Part shown: positions 42,284 through 53,910 of the stretch, piece by piece
Layout of the letters: each line of letters opens with the position of its first letter
Numbering within the stretch: position 1 is the stretch's first letter
Assembly: GCA_006386115.1 (NCBI GenBank)
Contig: VFIW01000076.1
Location: 157,761-221,760 of the forward strand
Direction: 5' to 3'
From: Globisporangium splendens
Taxonomy: Eukaryota > Oomycota > Peronosporomycetes > Pythiales > Pythiaceae
Length of the DNA stretch: 64,000 nt
Program-made: the position numbers and the translations under genes
The notes under the pieces: model-generated
Databases searched by the model: none
Seen by the model: only the letters and a program-made list of their open reading frames with translations
Told to the model about the DNA's origin: nothing

Positions 42284-42598
42284 TGCCGTGTGTTCTGTCG
42301 ACTTGAGCATAAATTGAAGAGGCTGTGCTGTGTGCAAAGCTCGACTTTGTTGCAGTCGCTGATAACATCAGTATGACAGTACCCTTCTTTCTACTGAGAT
42401 AAGTGAAAATTTCTATATTCTGTCGACTTGACATATTTTAGAAAGTCTGTGTGTGCGTCACGTTCTCGTATAATATCTGTAAAACAATACTGCATTCCAT
42501 TGTGGTGCAATCTGCCAGATTCCACTGTACTACCGGTTACGAGCCACGATTACTGTCTGTTGCATGACGCACATTCATTCCTCCCATTCAAGAATGCA
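42284..42598. other. Intergenic upstream of the AAA ATPase
   Basis: 315 bases. TCATTCCTCCCATT at 42575-42588, just before the next ATG, resembles an oomycete initiator but lacks a good flanking element. Confidence 0.4.
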
Positions 42599-45540
42599 AT
42601 GGCTGCAAGTCGAGGAGCTCCGTCGCGATCCTCTTCATGGCGCGCGCGCGCGTTCGCGGGCGACGTCCACGCGTCGCTGCTGCTGCCGCACCAGGCGCTG
42701 GTCGCGCACGAAGACGCGCAGCAGTACGGCGTCACGGCGCTGTGTCTCGTCGAAGTGGCGGTTGCCACCGAGTCCAGCGACAGTGGCACAGTAGTGCTCG
42801 AGTGCATCGTCGACCGCAGTGGCTCGCAATCTGAGCGAGATGGCAGCAGCATTTCTCCTAGCCGCCTTGAGCGCGGCAGCGTGCAGCTGAGTCCGTGGGT
42901 GCTGGAGTTCCTGCAGATCCCAGAGGCGAGCGTCGTGCGGCTCACGAAGCGGTGTGTACCCGAGCCACCCGTGGAGGTGGCGCACTGCACAACCTCATTG
43001 ATAACGATGAGCTTGTGCATGAAATACCCTCCCGCAGTGAACGTCTCGAGCACATCGGCGAGTGCGTCTTCGAATACTGCCCACCAAGACGCGATAGGAG
43101 ATCATTTCGCCCTGTCGTCCTCTACGTCGTCGTTGCAATGGCTCCCCGAGAGCGTGCGTGCGGGGAATATCAATCTGGCAAACGCATTGGCACGTCAGCT
43201 GCGCAAAATCGCTAGCAGCGTCACTGCCATGAATGCGCAGCAAGTCCCGTTGTTGCTCCAGAAACTAGACGTCGTGCCGGTGCAATTGCTGTACGAGACG
43301 TACGTGTTTCGAGTCGAAGATATTGGAACTGCTACCAGCAAGGCAGGAGAAGAGACGTCGCGCCTGAAGGTGCGTGTTCTTGGATGGGATGCAGCGTCGA
43401 GAGATGGCGGAGAAGACGAAGAACTCACCGCTCGCGTCGCTGTCATGCGCTTGAACGAGGACGACGAGGAGCGACTCACAGCGCAGCAGCAAGGAACAGA
43501 CTCCCTCGAGACACGACTCTGGCGCGCAGGGTTTGCTGGGTACAATGCATTTGTGCATGACGTGCTGTTAAACATCGCGCTCATCGTGAAAGATGGAATA
43601 CGGTCTCAAGGTGGAGACTTGACGCAGCAGATTGCCTCCCATGGGATCTTGCTCTCGGGCGTCCATGGCGTCGGGAAATCCCTCGTGCTTCGCGTCCTGG
43701 AGAAGGAAATAACGCACTCGCATCTGCGGACTCGACGCATCGACGGAATGTCGCTGCTCATGGAGTCTGAGAACACACAGCTCTCTTCGACGTTCGAGTT
43801 CCTGCTGCAGCATGTGCAGACCACGTTTCCGGAGTTCCAGCCTCACGACTTGGATCAGCGATCCGCTGCTGCCTGGGTGAAGGGAGTCTTGTTGATTGAC
43901 GACATTGACGTGCTCTTCCAGACCGCGAGTGGCGATGCATCGGATGTAAAAGAGACTTTGGCTCCGCTGGGAAGCTCGTTGCTGCGGCTGTTGGATGCGA
44001 CCAGCGACGCATCTCGCATCTGTATCATTGGCACGACGTCGAATGCCGACGTCAACATCCCGACGGCAGCGAAACGAGCGGGACGTTTTGGGAAGATTCT
44101 CGAGATGATCGTCCCTACCGAGGCCATGCGTGCAGACATCCTAGCGCGGCATCTGAGCGCACTGCCAGTTGCATCCGACGACCAAAGTCATGACGGGATT
44201 TCCAGGGGAATGGCGACCCGATTGGCGGCATTGACTGGAGGGTACGTCGCGAAAGACTTGGTGCGCATTTGCCGCAATGCGCTCATTCAGGCACACAAAC
44301 GAAACAGAGAGCTGCGAGAATTGTCGGTACGCTGGGAAGACCTCGTGGGAGCGCAACAACTCGTCAAGCCGTCGCAGCTCCGTGAACTGAACGTGGCGTC
44401 ACCCGGATCTGGAGGAGAAGCTGCCGCAGCTGACTCAGGCATCGCGTTTGCCGGGTACGCCGCACTTCAGAAGCAGCTCGTGGACTTCATTTCATGGAAG
44501 TTCAGTCCCACTGCGGCCATGAATGTACGAAGAACTGAACTTTATAGAGACAACGCAATTGGTATTTGGCTAACTCACTTGGGATGGCTTTTTCTATTAC
44601 ATCCTGTGTAGCGTCTGGGGATCGCGAATGCGTCTGGGATCCTCTTGCATGGTCCGTCGGGGTGTGGGAAATCGCTGCTCGTGCGAACGCTTGCAGCACA
44701 CGCTCGCGTCAATTTCGTGTCCGTCAAGGTGAGCATTGAGCTTGAACAGCCTTGTGCCACACAAACGCACTGGACGGTACTAACAACGTTCATCCTCCCT
44801 TTGTACTAGTCGTCCGAGGTCATGTCCAAGTACTTCGGAGACAGTGAGAAAGCAGTTCGTCAGCTCTTCGCGCGTGCGCGTGCCGCGTCGCCGTGTATCT
44901 TGTTCTTTGACGAATTCGACGCGATCGCGCACAAGCGGTCGTTTAGTAGTGGTGACGGGGATGGCGGGGGTGACAGCGTGTATGCGCGCATCCTGTCCAC
45001 ATTCCTGAATGAAATGGATGGCATCGGCGCGGCGACAAGCAGCAAATCGACATCTTCTTCTGGCGAAATCCTCGTGATCGCCGCAACGAATCGCATCGAT
45101 GCGCTGGATGCAGCACTCATTCGCCCGGGACGCATTGACAAAATGATCGAAATTGGTTTTCCCACGGAGACCGATAAAGAAGTAAGTACTGGGAGCTGGA
45201 GACGGTGGCTCTTGTTTGCTGTCATTGTACAAAGACTGAGTCTTCTCGTTTTTGTAGGCAATCCTGGCACACTATACGCGAAAGATGCCTCTTGACGCGG
45301 ATGTGGCGATCTCGACTTTGGCAGCTCGACCAACGGGGTACGAACCATGGTTCACTACCTTTTCGTTTACTTGCAATCACATCTCTCATAACATTCGGTC
45401 GTCGTAGGAATCGACCATTTACCGGAGCCGATCTGGCTGCTATTTGCAAGGACGCAGCGTTTCGAGCGCTCCGTGAAGACCTCGAAGCCAGTGCGATCTC
45501 GGTGCGTCATTTCGAGGACGCGTGGAGCAATCGAATTTAG
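42599..45540 (+). CDS. CDC48-family double AAA+ ATPase, five exons
   Basis: Exons 42599-44524, 44612-44728, 44810-45181, 45258-45337 and 45408-45540; introns of 70-87 bases with GTACGA, GTGAGC, GTAAGT donors. The 875-residue protein has two AAA modules. The first has Walker A GVHGVGKS near 354 and a Walker B LLIDDIDVL, with Asp in place of the usual Glu, then GTTSNADVNIPTAAKRAGRF. The second is canonical: GPSGCGKS near 656, ILFFDEFDAI, ATNRIDALD and LIRPGRID. The N-terminal 330 residues are unassigned. Relatives are AFG2/SPATA5-type unfoldases (ribosome maturation) and PEX1/PEX6; I cannot choose, though the second module looks AFG2-like. Asp-for-Glu in the first site suggests weak hydrolysis there. 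It ends only 80 bases from the convergent kinase gene. Confidence 0.88.
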
Positions 45541-45620
45541 AATCCACTCGAGACCTCCTAGAAGCAAGGAATGAAGCAAAGCGCTGCGCCTCATTCGTCT
45601 CAATGGGGTAGTTTGTATCC

Positions 45621-47427
45621 TCATCGCTCTGTCTTGAGCGTTGCTGTTGGAATCAGTTTCAGCGCGGCACGTAGATTCGGGGTCAGCTTTCCGTGGTCAG
45701 GAGCTCCATTTGAGAATCGAATCACCTTCTGCTTCGGCGTCTTTTTCCGCTTCTTCAATGGTAGTTCTTGTTTTACCACTTCTTTAACAACAGCGCCGCT
45801 TGAGCACTCCTCACTTGCTTGCTTGATTATCGGTGATCTTTCTGTTGTAAACGTGCGATTGCGTTTCGTCCTTGCGATGCCGTACGATTTCGACAGCGAC
45901 TCGGCCGCCGGAGATCGGAAAAGTACTCGAAAGGGGAAAAACGACTGCAGGAACGGGTGGAAAAGCGCTTCTCTTGCTGTCATCCGAGCGCTCGGATCGA
46001 TGGACAAAAGATCTCGGATGAAGCTGTGGAACTGAGCATGCAGGCCGTCCGGTTTAGAGACCGGAGCGACGGCTTCCAAGCGTTCGCTGAGTGGTGGATA
46101 CGCTCGTCTTACCTGTGGCGACTTTGTATGCGTGTTCTCCTGCTGCTGCCGACCGCGTTTCGATGATTCGGTCCTATTCTGATGATAACAACTCGCATCC
46201 TTGTAGACGGAACACGCCGAGTCGAGCGCGTCTCCGTCGTTGAGAAGGTACTCAATCTGGCGCAAGATCACCTGATTTTCCGTCGGTTCTCGCCATGCAG
46301 TCTCTTGGCCATTTTGCTCAAAGTCGCCCAGGACGATCGCCGGTGATGTGGTAAACAGCGGCGCGCCACTTGCGCATTCGAGCAGCACACACCCGAGGGA
46401 CCACATGTCGATGGCCGTCGAAATCTCGAGCCCCGCGGCGACTTCGGGCGAGCGATACGCCAGCGTCTGCACGTCAAAGCCCGCGTCTCCGTCCTGCTGC
46501 TGTTGTACTTGAGCAGCGTACAGCTTGAGCAGGTGTCTGTCAATGCAGTTGCCAAGGTCAATGAGCTTCACAGTAGATAGCGTCGAAGCCGATTGGGTGA
46601 TGCTGCTGCTGGTAGTGGGGTTCCGCACAATGTTCTCGGGCTTCAGGTCGGCGTGAATAAAGTCCTGATCATGGAGAAACGCGAGCGCGCCACAGAGATG
46701 AACGGCGATCTGCACAACAACAGCATAATTCAATTACCCAAAGTCACCACAACGGCATATGCAACGCTTGCACTTACTTGACGGATCTCCTCGAGCGGTA
46801 ATGGCGGGAACGATGGGCAAATCGGAATGGGTGATGCCGCAGCCGTAGCGTCACCGCCAGTGGTGGCACCAGCGCCGCTCTTCCTGCCTGCAACTGAGAG
46901 CAGCTTATGGCGTCGCGCCGATGCCGGCGAGCGCAGCGTGCGCTCCTGGTACGGTTGGCGCCAGGACCCCCAGCGCGCGACGTCCAGAATCGGCTCGCCG
47001 AGCGCTTCCAGCACCAGACAAAAGCGTTTCTGTTCGACGAACGTGCCCAGCAGTCGCACGATCGCGCACTGCGCGTGCGGGTCCTGTTCGCTCAGTAGCT
47101 GCAGCGTGTCGGCCTCCTGCTTGCCGAGCGCATTGTACTCCTCGTGCTGCATGCACTTGATCGCGACGGCGACGCCGCGTTGCACGTCCACTGCTCTGAA
47201 GATGGGGGATACAATGCGCACAAGAGAGGCGTTAGGGACTCGGAGATATGGACGCATACACAGGGAGCAGCGCACCTGAGGATGATGGCAAACGTGCCCG
47301 TGCCGATGCGCCGCAGGAAGCGGTAGCGCCCGCCGTGCAGCAGCGTCTGCCCTTCCACGAGCACCTCCATATTCTCCTCTCTTTGTTCAAATGTCGGCAC
47401 ACTTCCAATTGTAAACAGGTCATGCAT
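45621..47427 (-). CDS. DYRK-like CMGC protein kinase, three exons
   Basis: Exons 47276-47427, 46778-47195 and 45621-46709; introns 80 and 68 bases (GTGCGC, GTAAGT donors), phases agree, 552 residues. The glycine loop is IGTGTFAIILRA, the ATP lysine VAIKCM, the catalytic loop FIHADLKPENIV, the metal site VKLIDLGNC (DLG instead of DFG) and the activation segment VQTLAYRSPEV, like the YRSPE of DYRK/HIPK/PRP4. A 60-residue insert lies before the last helices (ESSKRGRQQQENTHTKS). The tail is basic (PLKKRKKTPKQK), a probable nuclear signal. DYRKs self-phosphorylate on an activation-loop Tyr; here AYRSPE lacks the usual YxY. Start: ATG at 47427 is the first of the frame; the ATG at 47370 (MEVLVEGQ) is an alternative. 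Confidence 0.87.
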
Positions 47428-47687
47428 AATATTAGCGAGTCTACGAAGTAAGAAAGAACAGATGTGCACACATGGCTATCACTGAGTTGATATTACGTTA
47501 GCGAGAATGCAAAAGTTGAGGTCGGATGGATGGAGGATGCAACCTGCAACGCACAGGTCAAATGGGAAGAAAAAATTAAATATTGTGTTTGCATAATCGC
47601 AATTTCTAGCTCGCATGCTGTTGCCTTCACGCGCCTCTTTCCTCATAAAAGCGCAGCGAAATCTGAATGCCAGCGCTTCAATGTTGT

Positions 47688-49379
47688 CTATTGCGACTCC
47701 ACTGACTGACGCGCATCCCGTGTGCCGCTGCCGTTGCCACTGCTAGTGCCCTGCAGCTGGTGGCGCAGACGCTGCACTTCGCCCTCGAGTTGCGATTTCT
47801 CTTGTTGCGACTGGTGCAGCATCCACCGCAGCGTCTGCAGCTCCTTCTCGTACATGTCGATCGTCTTGGCGTCCTGCTGCTGCTTGCTCATGTGGCCCGC
47901 GCCTTGCGCCAGTAGGTGCATGTGGTTGTTCTCCTGGCCGTCGTGCTGTTGCTGACCGGGAGACGGCAGCCGCGAAAAGAACGGCTGCTGCAGCAGCGGC
48001 GTTGGAGACAACCGCGTGGTTGTGGAGGTTGAAGAGCTGAATGACGACTTCTTTGCGGATGTTGTGGCTCCAGCCGATGCGGATGGCAATAGTGTTGGCA
48101 GCGCGTCCATTCCTGGCGGACGGAAGAGAAGCTGCGACGGCGGAATCATCGTCCCTGGGTTGGCAGCGTGTGGCATCATGAACGAGTTCGGTGCTGGCGC
48201 CAGACGCGAGTTACCATTAGTGGGTTCGCCACCAGCAGGCGCAAGGTTGTTGGTCTTGCGCTTCTTTGGATCTGCTGCGCGCTTGTTCGACTCGGCTTTC
48301 CGGGACGCCTTTGCAGGAGCTGCTGCCGCCGTCGTCGCGTGATGATTCGCGCCGCTCGACGGCGACGCGTTGCGCGCACTCGCAGTCGATCCGCAGATCA
48401 TCTGCAGTTCCTTCAGCAGCGACGACCCAAAGCGCGCGATATGGTCCTCTTGCACGCCGCACACCCCAAGCTCTTGCTCCGTCGACGGCGCGTAGACAGC
48501 GACTTTGGCCAGAATGGGGTTCGGCAGGATCTCCCACGGCGCCACGCCGTACATGTTGACAAGCTTCTGACGCCAGCTCTGCAGGCACTGGAACACAAAC
48601 CGCGCCTGATCTTCGTTCAACGGAGTCGTACTGCGGACACTGCCACCATTTTCATGTGATGACGTGTTGCTGCTGGCGGTGGCTGGACCAACACGTGGAG
48701 ATGCCGCTTGTTGCTGGAGCAGTTTCTTGGCGCTCAACTGCTGGATCGAGGTGAGTCGCTGCGCCAGCGTCGACAGGTCCGAGTACTCGTCTTGACTGTT
48801 GGCGAGCTTGAGCAGCGATTCTTCCATGCGACTCGCCAAGCCTGGCACTCTCGCGAGCACTTTTTCAGGCGCATTTGGCTTCAATGCCTTCAGGTACTCG
48901 ACGATGCGCACGTGGATCGCGTCGCGAACCGAATGCGCAACCTGTTCGCGCCAGGTTGCAGCCACAGCAGTGCCGTTGGTTTTCTTCGAGGCTGCAGCGA
49001 CTCCTTTCCTTCCGTTCGCGTCGCGACTGGCACTCATCTGATGATTCTTCACCATCCCGTGGTCGCTCTCGGCAAACAGCGCGCGTGAGTTCGAGCCGAA
49101 TGAGTGGTGGAGATGCACTTGGTCGACGTCGTGGAGCTCAATCGGGTGCACGCCAGACGGGTCTGTCGGACTGTCCGATCCAATCTCTCGATGGTTGCTG
49201 TGCAGGTGCGTGAAGCTGGGGCTCGCGCGCGCAAAGAGCTCTTTGTCTTTCGTCGGACTCACCCACGTGCGCTCGTTGGTCGTGGTGGGCGAGCCGAGCG
49301 TCGTGGAGCTGTTGGTGTCGCTGTCGTCTTCACCTGCTTTCGGGCGTCGCGGAGGAGCGTTCAGTTTCTTCACACGCAT
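47688..49379 (-). CDS. KIX + HRDC domain protein
   Basis: One exon, 563 residues, first ATG at 49379 (MRVKKLNAPPRRPK, basic). Residues about 140-215 form a KIX three-helix domain of the MED15 type: TWREQVAHSVRDAIHVRIVE, LASRMEESLLKLANSQDEY, LAQRLTSIQ. Residues about 257-328 form an HRDC domain: FQCLQSWRQKLVNMYGVAPW, ILPNPILAKVAVYAPST, LGVCGVQEDHIARFGSSLL. Between and after are low-complexity stretches with a basic patch (RAADPKKRKTNN). The C-terminus is a coiled coil (YEKELQTLRWMLHQSQQEKS). Family knowledge: KIX binds transactivation peptides in coactivators; HRDC binds DNA or proteins in RecQ and RNase D. The combination suggests a DNA-linked transcription cofactor, but this is inference. 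No helicase or nuclease core is present. Confidence 0.88.
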   Translation of the reverse strand: MRVKKLNAPPRRPKAGEDDSDTNSSTTLGSPTTTNERTWVSPTKDKELFARASPSFTHLHSNHREIGSDSPTDPSGVHPIELHDVDQVHLHHSFGSNSRALFAESDHGMVKNHQMSASRDANGRKGVAAASKKTNGTAVAATWREQVAHSVRDAIHVRIVEYLKALKPNAPEKVLARVPGLASRMEESLLKLANSQDEYSDLSTLAQRLTSIQQLSAKKLLQQQAASPRVGPATASSNTSSHENGGSVRSTTPLNEDQARFVFQCLQSWRQKLVNMYGVAPWEILPNPILAKVAVYAPSTEQELGVCGVQEDHIARFGSSLLKELQMICGSTASARNASPSSGANHHATTAAAAPAKASRKAESNKRAADPKKRKTNNLAPAGGEPTNGNSRLAPAPNSFMMPHAANPGTMIPPSQLLFRPPGMDALPTLLPSASAGATTSAKKSSFSSSTSTTTRLSPTPLLQQPFFSRLPSPGQQQHDGQENNHMHLLAQGAGHMSKQQQDAKTIDMYEKELQTLRWMLHQSQQEKSQLEGEVQRLRHQLQGTSSGNGSGTRDARQSVESQ

Positions 49380-51137
49380 CCAAACCGACGGCCACAAGAT
49401 CGCTTGGGGGAGGAGGAAGGGTCAGGACTTGAGAGCGCAGCAGAAGACAAGCCGCGAATGATAGAGAGGCTCGAGGGTGTTGACGTGCTTTGCTTAGGCA
49501 GATAGGCACCACGCGCGCGCGCACGCACGCTCTTTCTCTGGGAGGAGGTTGGTCCTTTGACGCCGTCGCGTGGGCGCTCGTTGGTGCGTCGCGCAATGAA
49601 CAAGTGGAGCCCCGTCATGACGAGCGTGGTGTCAGGAGACCCCGACGTGAACCCAAGTGCGAAGGTGACGGCGACGCGTCACGATCGCACTTGAGCGCTG
49701 ACGTCGTCGTTTGGAGCACAGGCATTGAAAAGTACAGTATCGACCACTCTTTCTGTCGTCAGAGCACATAAGAGAGTGTATCATGTGTTAAAAGGTAGAG
49801 AGTGAATTCAAAAACATCAAACAGCTTGGTCTGAAGTATCTAGTATATCAGGTTATAGAATATTAAACTCTGACCAAAGAGAGGAACACAAGCTGCCTCT
49901 GAAGGAAAGTCACGCGTTGCAGAAAAAGATGCGACAGCGATTAGGGGACCATGACGGCGACGTGTGGCTGGCTGGCGAGCGGGACATGTCGACGACATCT
50001 CGGGATGTGTGTTTGTGTGTGAAGCAGTACCGTAGATAACAGCGATCTTCTTGGAAATTGTCAAGAGACGACAAAACATCTTGGAAAAGACTCGTTCATT
50101 TGGTTTCTTTGTACTAAAATGAGGTCATCAATAGACCGATCTTTTGCAGATCTTACGGCTACAGTAGCACAGGAGATGCGCCTAGCGTTTGCAGTGTTTT
50201 CTTTGAGAAAGTGACGCTGCTGATTGACAGTCGAACAAGATGTTTCTGGATTGTTCTAACCAGCAAAACCACTTCTGCTTTCTATATGAAATTCGTCACA
50301 GATTGCAGAAGAAGCACACGAGCCATGAATCAGCCTCGCTGCTCTGAAAAGATAGTAGTAAACGCGCTTCGACGTTTGCAAGCAAAGCTTCCAGATCTTC
50401 TGGTAAATCACAGCAGCTTTCACTGGCGATGTGTGCGGGTCTCTAACAAGGAAAAACTTGGAGCTGCCATTTCTATGGGAAACGCATTTTCTGCAGAAAA
50501 CTACCGTGTCTGACAGAATGAGAAAGTCAAGTTCACTCTTACTATTGACGCGTCGTGTGTCGCAAAAAAAGCACACATTACTGCTATCAACGCGTCGTTC
50601 CATCACTGGAAACGCAACTGAAATTTGTTCGGAGCTGTTCAGGAATGCTTTGCTGCTCTGCATGCCTCACACAGTTCGCCCAGTTCAGTGCTTGCGCTTT
50701 GCGCTGATGCTGGCTGAGCTGACAGATGCAGATTATCGTTCCACACAGTGCTTTGCTTTTGCTTTGTCTTCCGGCATGTCAAGTGGCGTCTTGCTCGTCA
50801 CCATTCATTCATTTCGCCATGCGGATGACACGCCATGCGCCATTCGCCGACGCGGCAGCACATAAAACGCGGTGTGTGGAGTGATGACCATGCGTCAGCA
50901 GCCGTCCGGACAGCGGAACGATGCGAATGGACGCCCGTAACCGTATAGAGAGTGTGCATGTGCGATGACGTCGGGCAGTCGGACAGGCCACCAAGCAGAC
51001 AGACTCGGTCGCCTCCTCGCATATGCTGCCAATATGCGCTTATCCTGTGGTCTATTCGTATTGATAGGCATCACCACTAGTGTATCAATACGCTAAAGAG
51101 ACATGCACAGCCTGTTTATTATTTCTGAAACGTCTTC
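49380..51137. other. Long intergenic stretch
   Basis: About 1.76 kb between the KIX/HRDC start and the end of NTA1. Frames of 100 codons (50211-50513) and 144 codons (50431-50865) overlap, have no domain and show no splice-linked continuation, so I do not call a gene. No RNA gene recognised. Confidence 0.45.
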
Positions 51138-52252
51138 TCATGGGATCTCGACGCGCAGCACGGTCTCGTCGTGGCGCGTGGCGCTGGCCAGCACCTGCGG
51201 CTGCTGGAGCGACAGCGCGCAGCTCGCGCCAACAAAGTACGTGCCATTCTCCTCGCCGATGCGGTTCGAGACGAGGAAGTGGCAGTTCGGTTTCGGGTAC
51301 GTGCGCGTGTGCAGCGCGTCGATGATCGGCGTCAGCCGCGTGGCCCAATATGAGAGCGTCGGGAACGTGTCGGTCTCGTCGCGATCGAAGTCGCACCACG
51401 CGCACGAGAACAGCACGAGGTCGCTGCCGTGACTCACCACTTGGGTCGAGAACTCAAACTCGTCGAATGCGGCCGTGAACTCGTACGGGTTGATGTCCAT
51501 GCAGATGCCGAACGAGATGGTCTTATCGAGCCACGGGCAGTGCCACGTCGTGAAGCCGTCGCCCGCGGTCGCCCACACCTTGTCGGTCTCGTACAGAAAC
51601 GTCTTCCGCGGGTTGCACACGAGCTCGCCCTCGGGACTCAGCACCATCATCGCGTTGTACAGCAGGTCCTCGTCTTTGGCATCGCGCTCAATGTACCCGC
51701 ACATGACCATGCAGCGCAGACGCCGCGCATGGCGCTGACACCATGCAAACGTCTTGCCCTTGTCCGAAACCTCAGCGAGCGCCGCGGCCTCTTCTTTCGT
51801 TTCGAAGACATACCCGGTAAGCGCCATCTAGAGCATATGCACGAGATCAGCGGTCGCATCTATTAGACGACATCATAAGAACAGCATGGGGATACGCGGC
51901 TAAAGGTTCGCGTTGCTTACCTCGGACAGCATGAGCACGTCAATGCCATCGTCCAGCGACTCGATCAAATGGTCCACGTACTACGCAATAGACATAAACG
52001 CCGTTGTCCACAGGCGCAATAACAGCATTAGGCTCACACATTACAAAAAACTCTGCTCGTATGCAAAAATCATCTCGTGTTCTCATGCGTACGGCCATGT
52101 TGCGCTCCACTTGACCAATCTTGGGTTCTGCTCAGGACAAATTCAGGCACACAGCGTCATCGAGTCAGTACACTCCGTAAGCACACACGCATACTCACTG
52201 CGCTCATAGTGCGCCATGGACGCGTACCATACTGCACGATCGCGAAGTGCAT
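51138..52252 (-). CDS. NTA1: Protein N-terminal amidohydrolase (nitrilase superfamily), four exons
   Basis: Exons 52228-52252 (only 25 bases, MHFAIVQY), 52094-52128 (PKIGQVERNMA), 51921-51980 (YVDHLIESLDDGIDVLMLSE) and 51138-51827. Introns of 93-113 bases start GTACGC, GTACGC and GTAAGC; phases agree, giving 269 residues. The nitrilase triad is complete: Glu in MLSEMALTGY, Lys in NPRKTFLYETD, Cys in FGICMDINPYEF. The EFSTQVVSHGSDLVLFSCAW stretch fits NTA1 rather than omega-amidase. Family knowledge: it deamidates N-terminal Asn and Gln of proteins so that they become N-degrons for arginylation and ubiquitin-dependent breakdown. At 269 residues it is shorter than yeast NTA1 and lacks a C-terminal extension. 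Confidence 0.9.
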
Positions 52253-52714
52253 GCTGCTCCCTCTCGACCTCCTCGTCAGGCTTTCTCGTGTGACTCGAGC
52301 TGATTTTAGCTCGTCAGTGCAAGTCTGCCTCCATCCTGTTGGTGGAAAAATCACATGTCGGTGCTATTTCTAACCAATAGTATGACATAATGACAGAAAT
52401 GCGTTCTTGAAGTTTGTCGAGTTGATTGCCATGGAGCGGATGGCTTCAAGGGTTTTATCTTGACTCCCGTGAGGATATATGGGAACAAATGGGAATATAC
52501 GAGAATATCAAGCCCATAGAACGCTTTTTAAGGCACTAAGTGAAGCTTTCGTACAGCATAGTGCAGGTATGCGAGCTGTTGGGCCTCCTGCAGCCTTCTT
52601 GAGGCACACAAACCCCGGCTCTGGGACCATAAACTGCATGGACAAGATGAGAAGCCCCCAGAAACGCAAGTGCGTCTATTTGTCTCTTCTCGCTCCCGTG
52701 TATCTTGAAGCTTA
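52253..52714. other. Intergenic
   Basis: 462 bases between the NTA1 start and the SENP8 end. Nothing recognisable beyond a short repeat of GGGAAxATA-type motifs near 52480-52510. Confidence 0.4.
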
Positions 52715-53470
52715 CTACTGCTGACCACTGGTAGCCTGCTGCTCGCGCTGCAGCCTCTGCACGAGTGCGGGCATCTCCAGTCGCGTCCTCGTCACTCGCT
52801 CGGGTGTGGCAAACGCCTGCATGCTCGGCATCGGTTCCGCGTATCCGTCGCCGCTCTGCTGCTGGTCGTGGACGTACTTACGGCAGAGGTACTCTGCGAT
52901 GACGAGCACGTACATGCCGCAATCGTATCCGTTGCGCTGCTGCGGCGTCTCGCGAACACTTGCAAAGGTCGCCTTCGTCGCATTTTCATCAGCGCTATCA
53001 GCATCAATAACACCGCATAAGCGCAGCATTTTCCCAAATGTAGTCATGATCTTCTTTGCTGCGTGCGTGTTGTGGCCAGAACTCGAATCGTAGTGCGCAA
53101 AGCTGCGCTCTTGACGGCGGTACACTAACAGCGACCAGTGCGTGCTCTCGCCGCCAAACTGGTCGTTGTCGTTCACAGGGATGAAGCACACGCGCTTGCT
53201 GTCGAGGTTGAGACCGCGTCCGAGGTCTTCATACTCGTCGTCGTCGTCGCACTGGAGCATCATGCACGACACGACCGCCGGGTCCATCAGCAGCAGATCG
53301 TCGACCGCCGCCGCAGCGCCGCCATTGCGCTCACACAGCGCGTCGTGAGCGAGATACTGGAAGTAGAAGTTGATGGCGTTGTCGTTGAGCCACTGGTGCG
53401 TCGCGAACAGCGCCACATCCGAGTCGTAGAGCTGCACGTCGTGGTAATTCAGCACCTGCGTCACTGCCAT
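52715..53470 (-). CDS. SENP8: NEDD8-specific cysteine protease (Ulp1/C48 family)
   Basis: One exon of 251 codons from ATG at 53470 (MAVTQVLNYHDVQLYDSDVA). The fold order fits SENP8/DEN1: HQWLNDNAINFYFQYLA, then His in STHWSLLVYRR (H111), Asp in FAHYDSSSGHN (D128), the oxyanion Gln in QQRNGYDCGMYV (Q178) and the nucleophile C184. Family knowledge: the enzyme processes NEDD8 and strips it from non-cullin substrates. SENP8 proteins are about 212-230 residues; the extra here is an acidic loop (DDDDEYEDLG, about 75-85) and a C-terminal tail with SGDGYAEPMPSM. The start codon is 440 bases from that of RPN13 on the other strand, so the two share a promoter region. Confidence 0.92.
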   Translation of the reverse strand: MAVTQVLNYHDVQLYDSDVALFATHQWLNDNAINFYFQYLAHDALCERNGGAAAAVDDLLLMDPAVVSCMMLQCDDDDEYEDLGRGLNLDSKRVCFIPVNDNDQFGGESTHWSLLVYRRQERSFAHYDSSSGHNTHAAKKIMTTFGKMLRLCGVIDADSADENATKATFASVRETPQQRNGYDCGMYVLVIAEYLCRKYVHDQQQSGDGYAEPMPSMQAFATPERVTRTRLEMPALVQRLQREQQATSGQQ

Positions 53471-53910
53471 TTTGTTTAGTTGATCATGAGCGTGTGTGCT
53501 TCGGACAGTGCTTGATCCCCTTCAATAGTGCGCCTCTTTCTCCTTCAACAATGCACACTTGCAAAGCGATATTGTGTTTCTTCAATTATACCTTGTTGCA
53601 AAATCTCAATATTTGATGAGCAGACGACCAATTAGTTGTCATTATCAAGAGGTTTTATGTTCGCTCAATTGAACGCTCGTCTTATTGAATTAGACAAACC
53701 CAGCAAAAAGGTCGAATGCACCTTCCCACTTCGTTTTATTCAATTAAGCATTCGCACGCCTTCTTTTCGCTTCTCGAAATCCAAACGAACGTTGGTTACT
53801 TACGAAAATTACGCTTGTGTGGAAAGGGGAGAGCAATCTACGAAATCCAAAAGAGAAGCAAAGCATCCGAAGCTGCAGAAGAAGAAAAAAAAAGCTCATT
53901 CACAAGCAAG
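53471..53910. other. Bidirectional promoter of SENP8 and RPN13
   Basis: 440 bases between two divergent start codons. Pyrimidine/purine asymmetric near the RPN13 start (AAGAAAAAAAAAG at 53880-53893). TTCAATTA repeats near 53580 and 53738. No initiator that I would defend. Confidence 0.5.

Noticed and set aside
50211..50865. Overlapping frames of 100 and 144 codons in the long gap before NTA1
   Set aside because: They overlap in different frames, have no recognisable motif and no matching splice partners.
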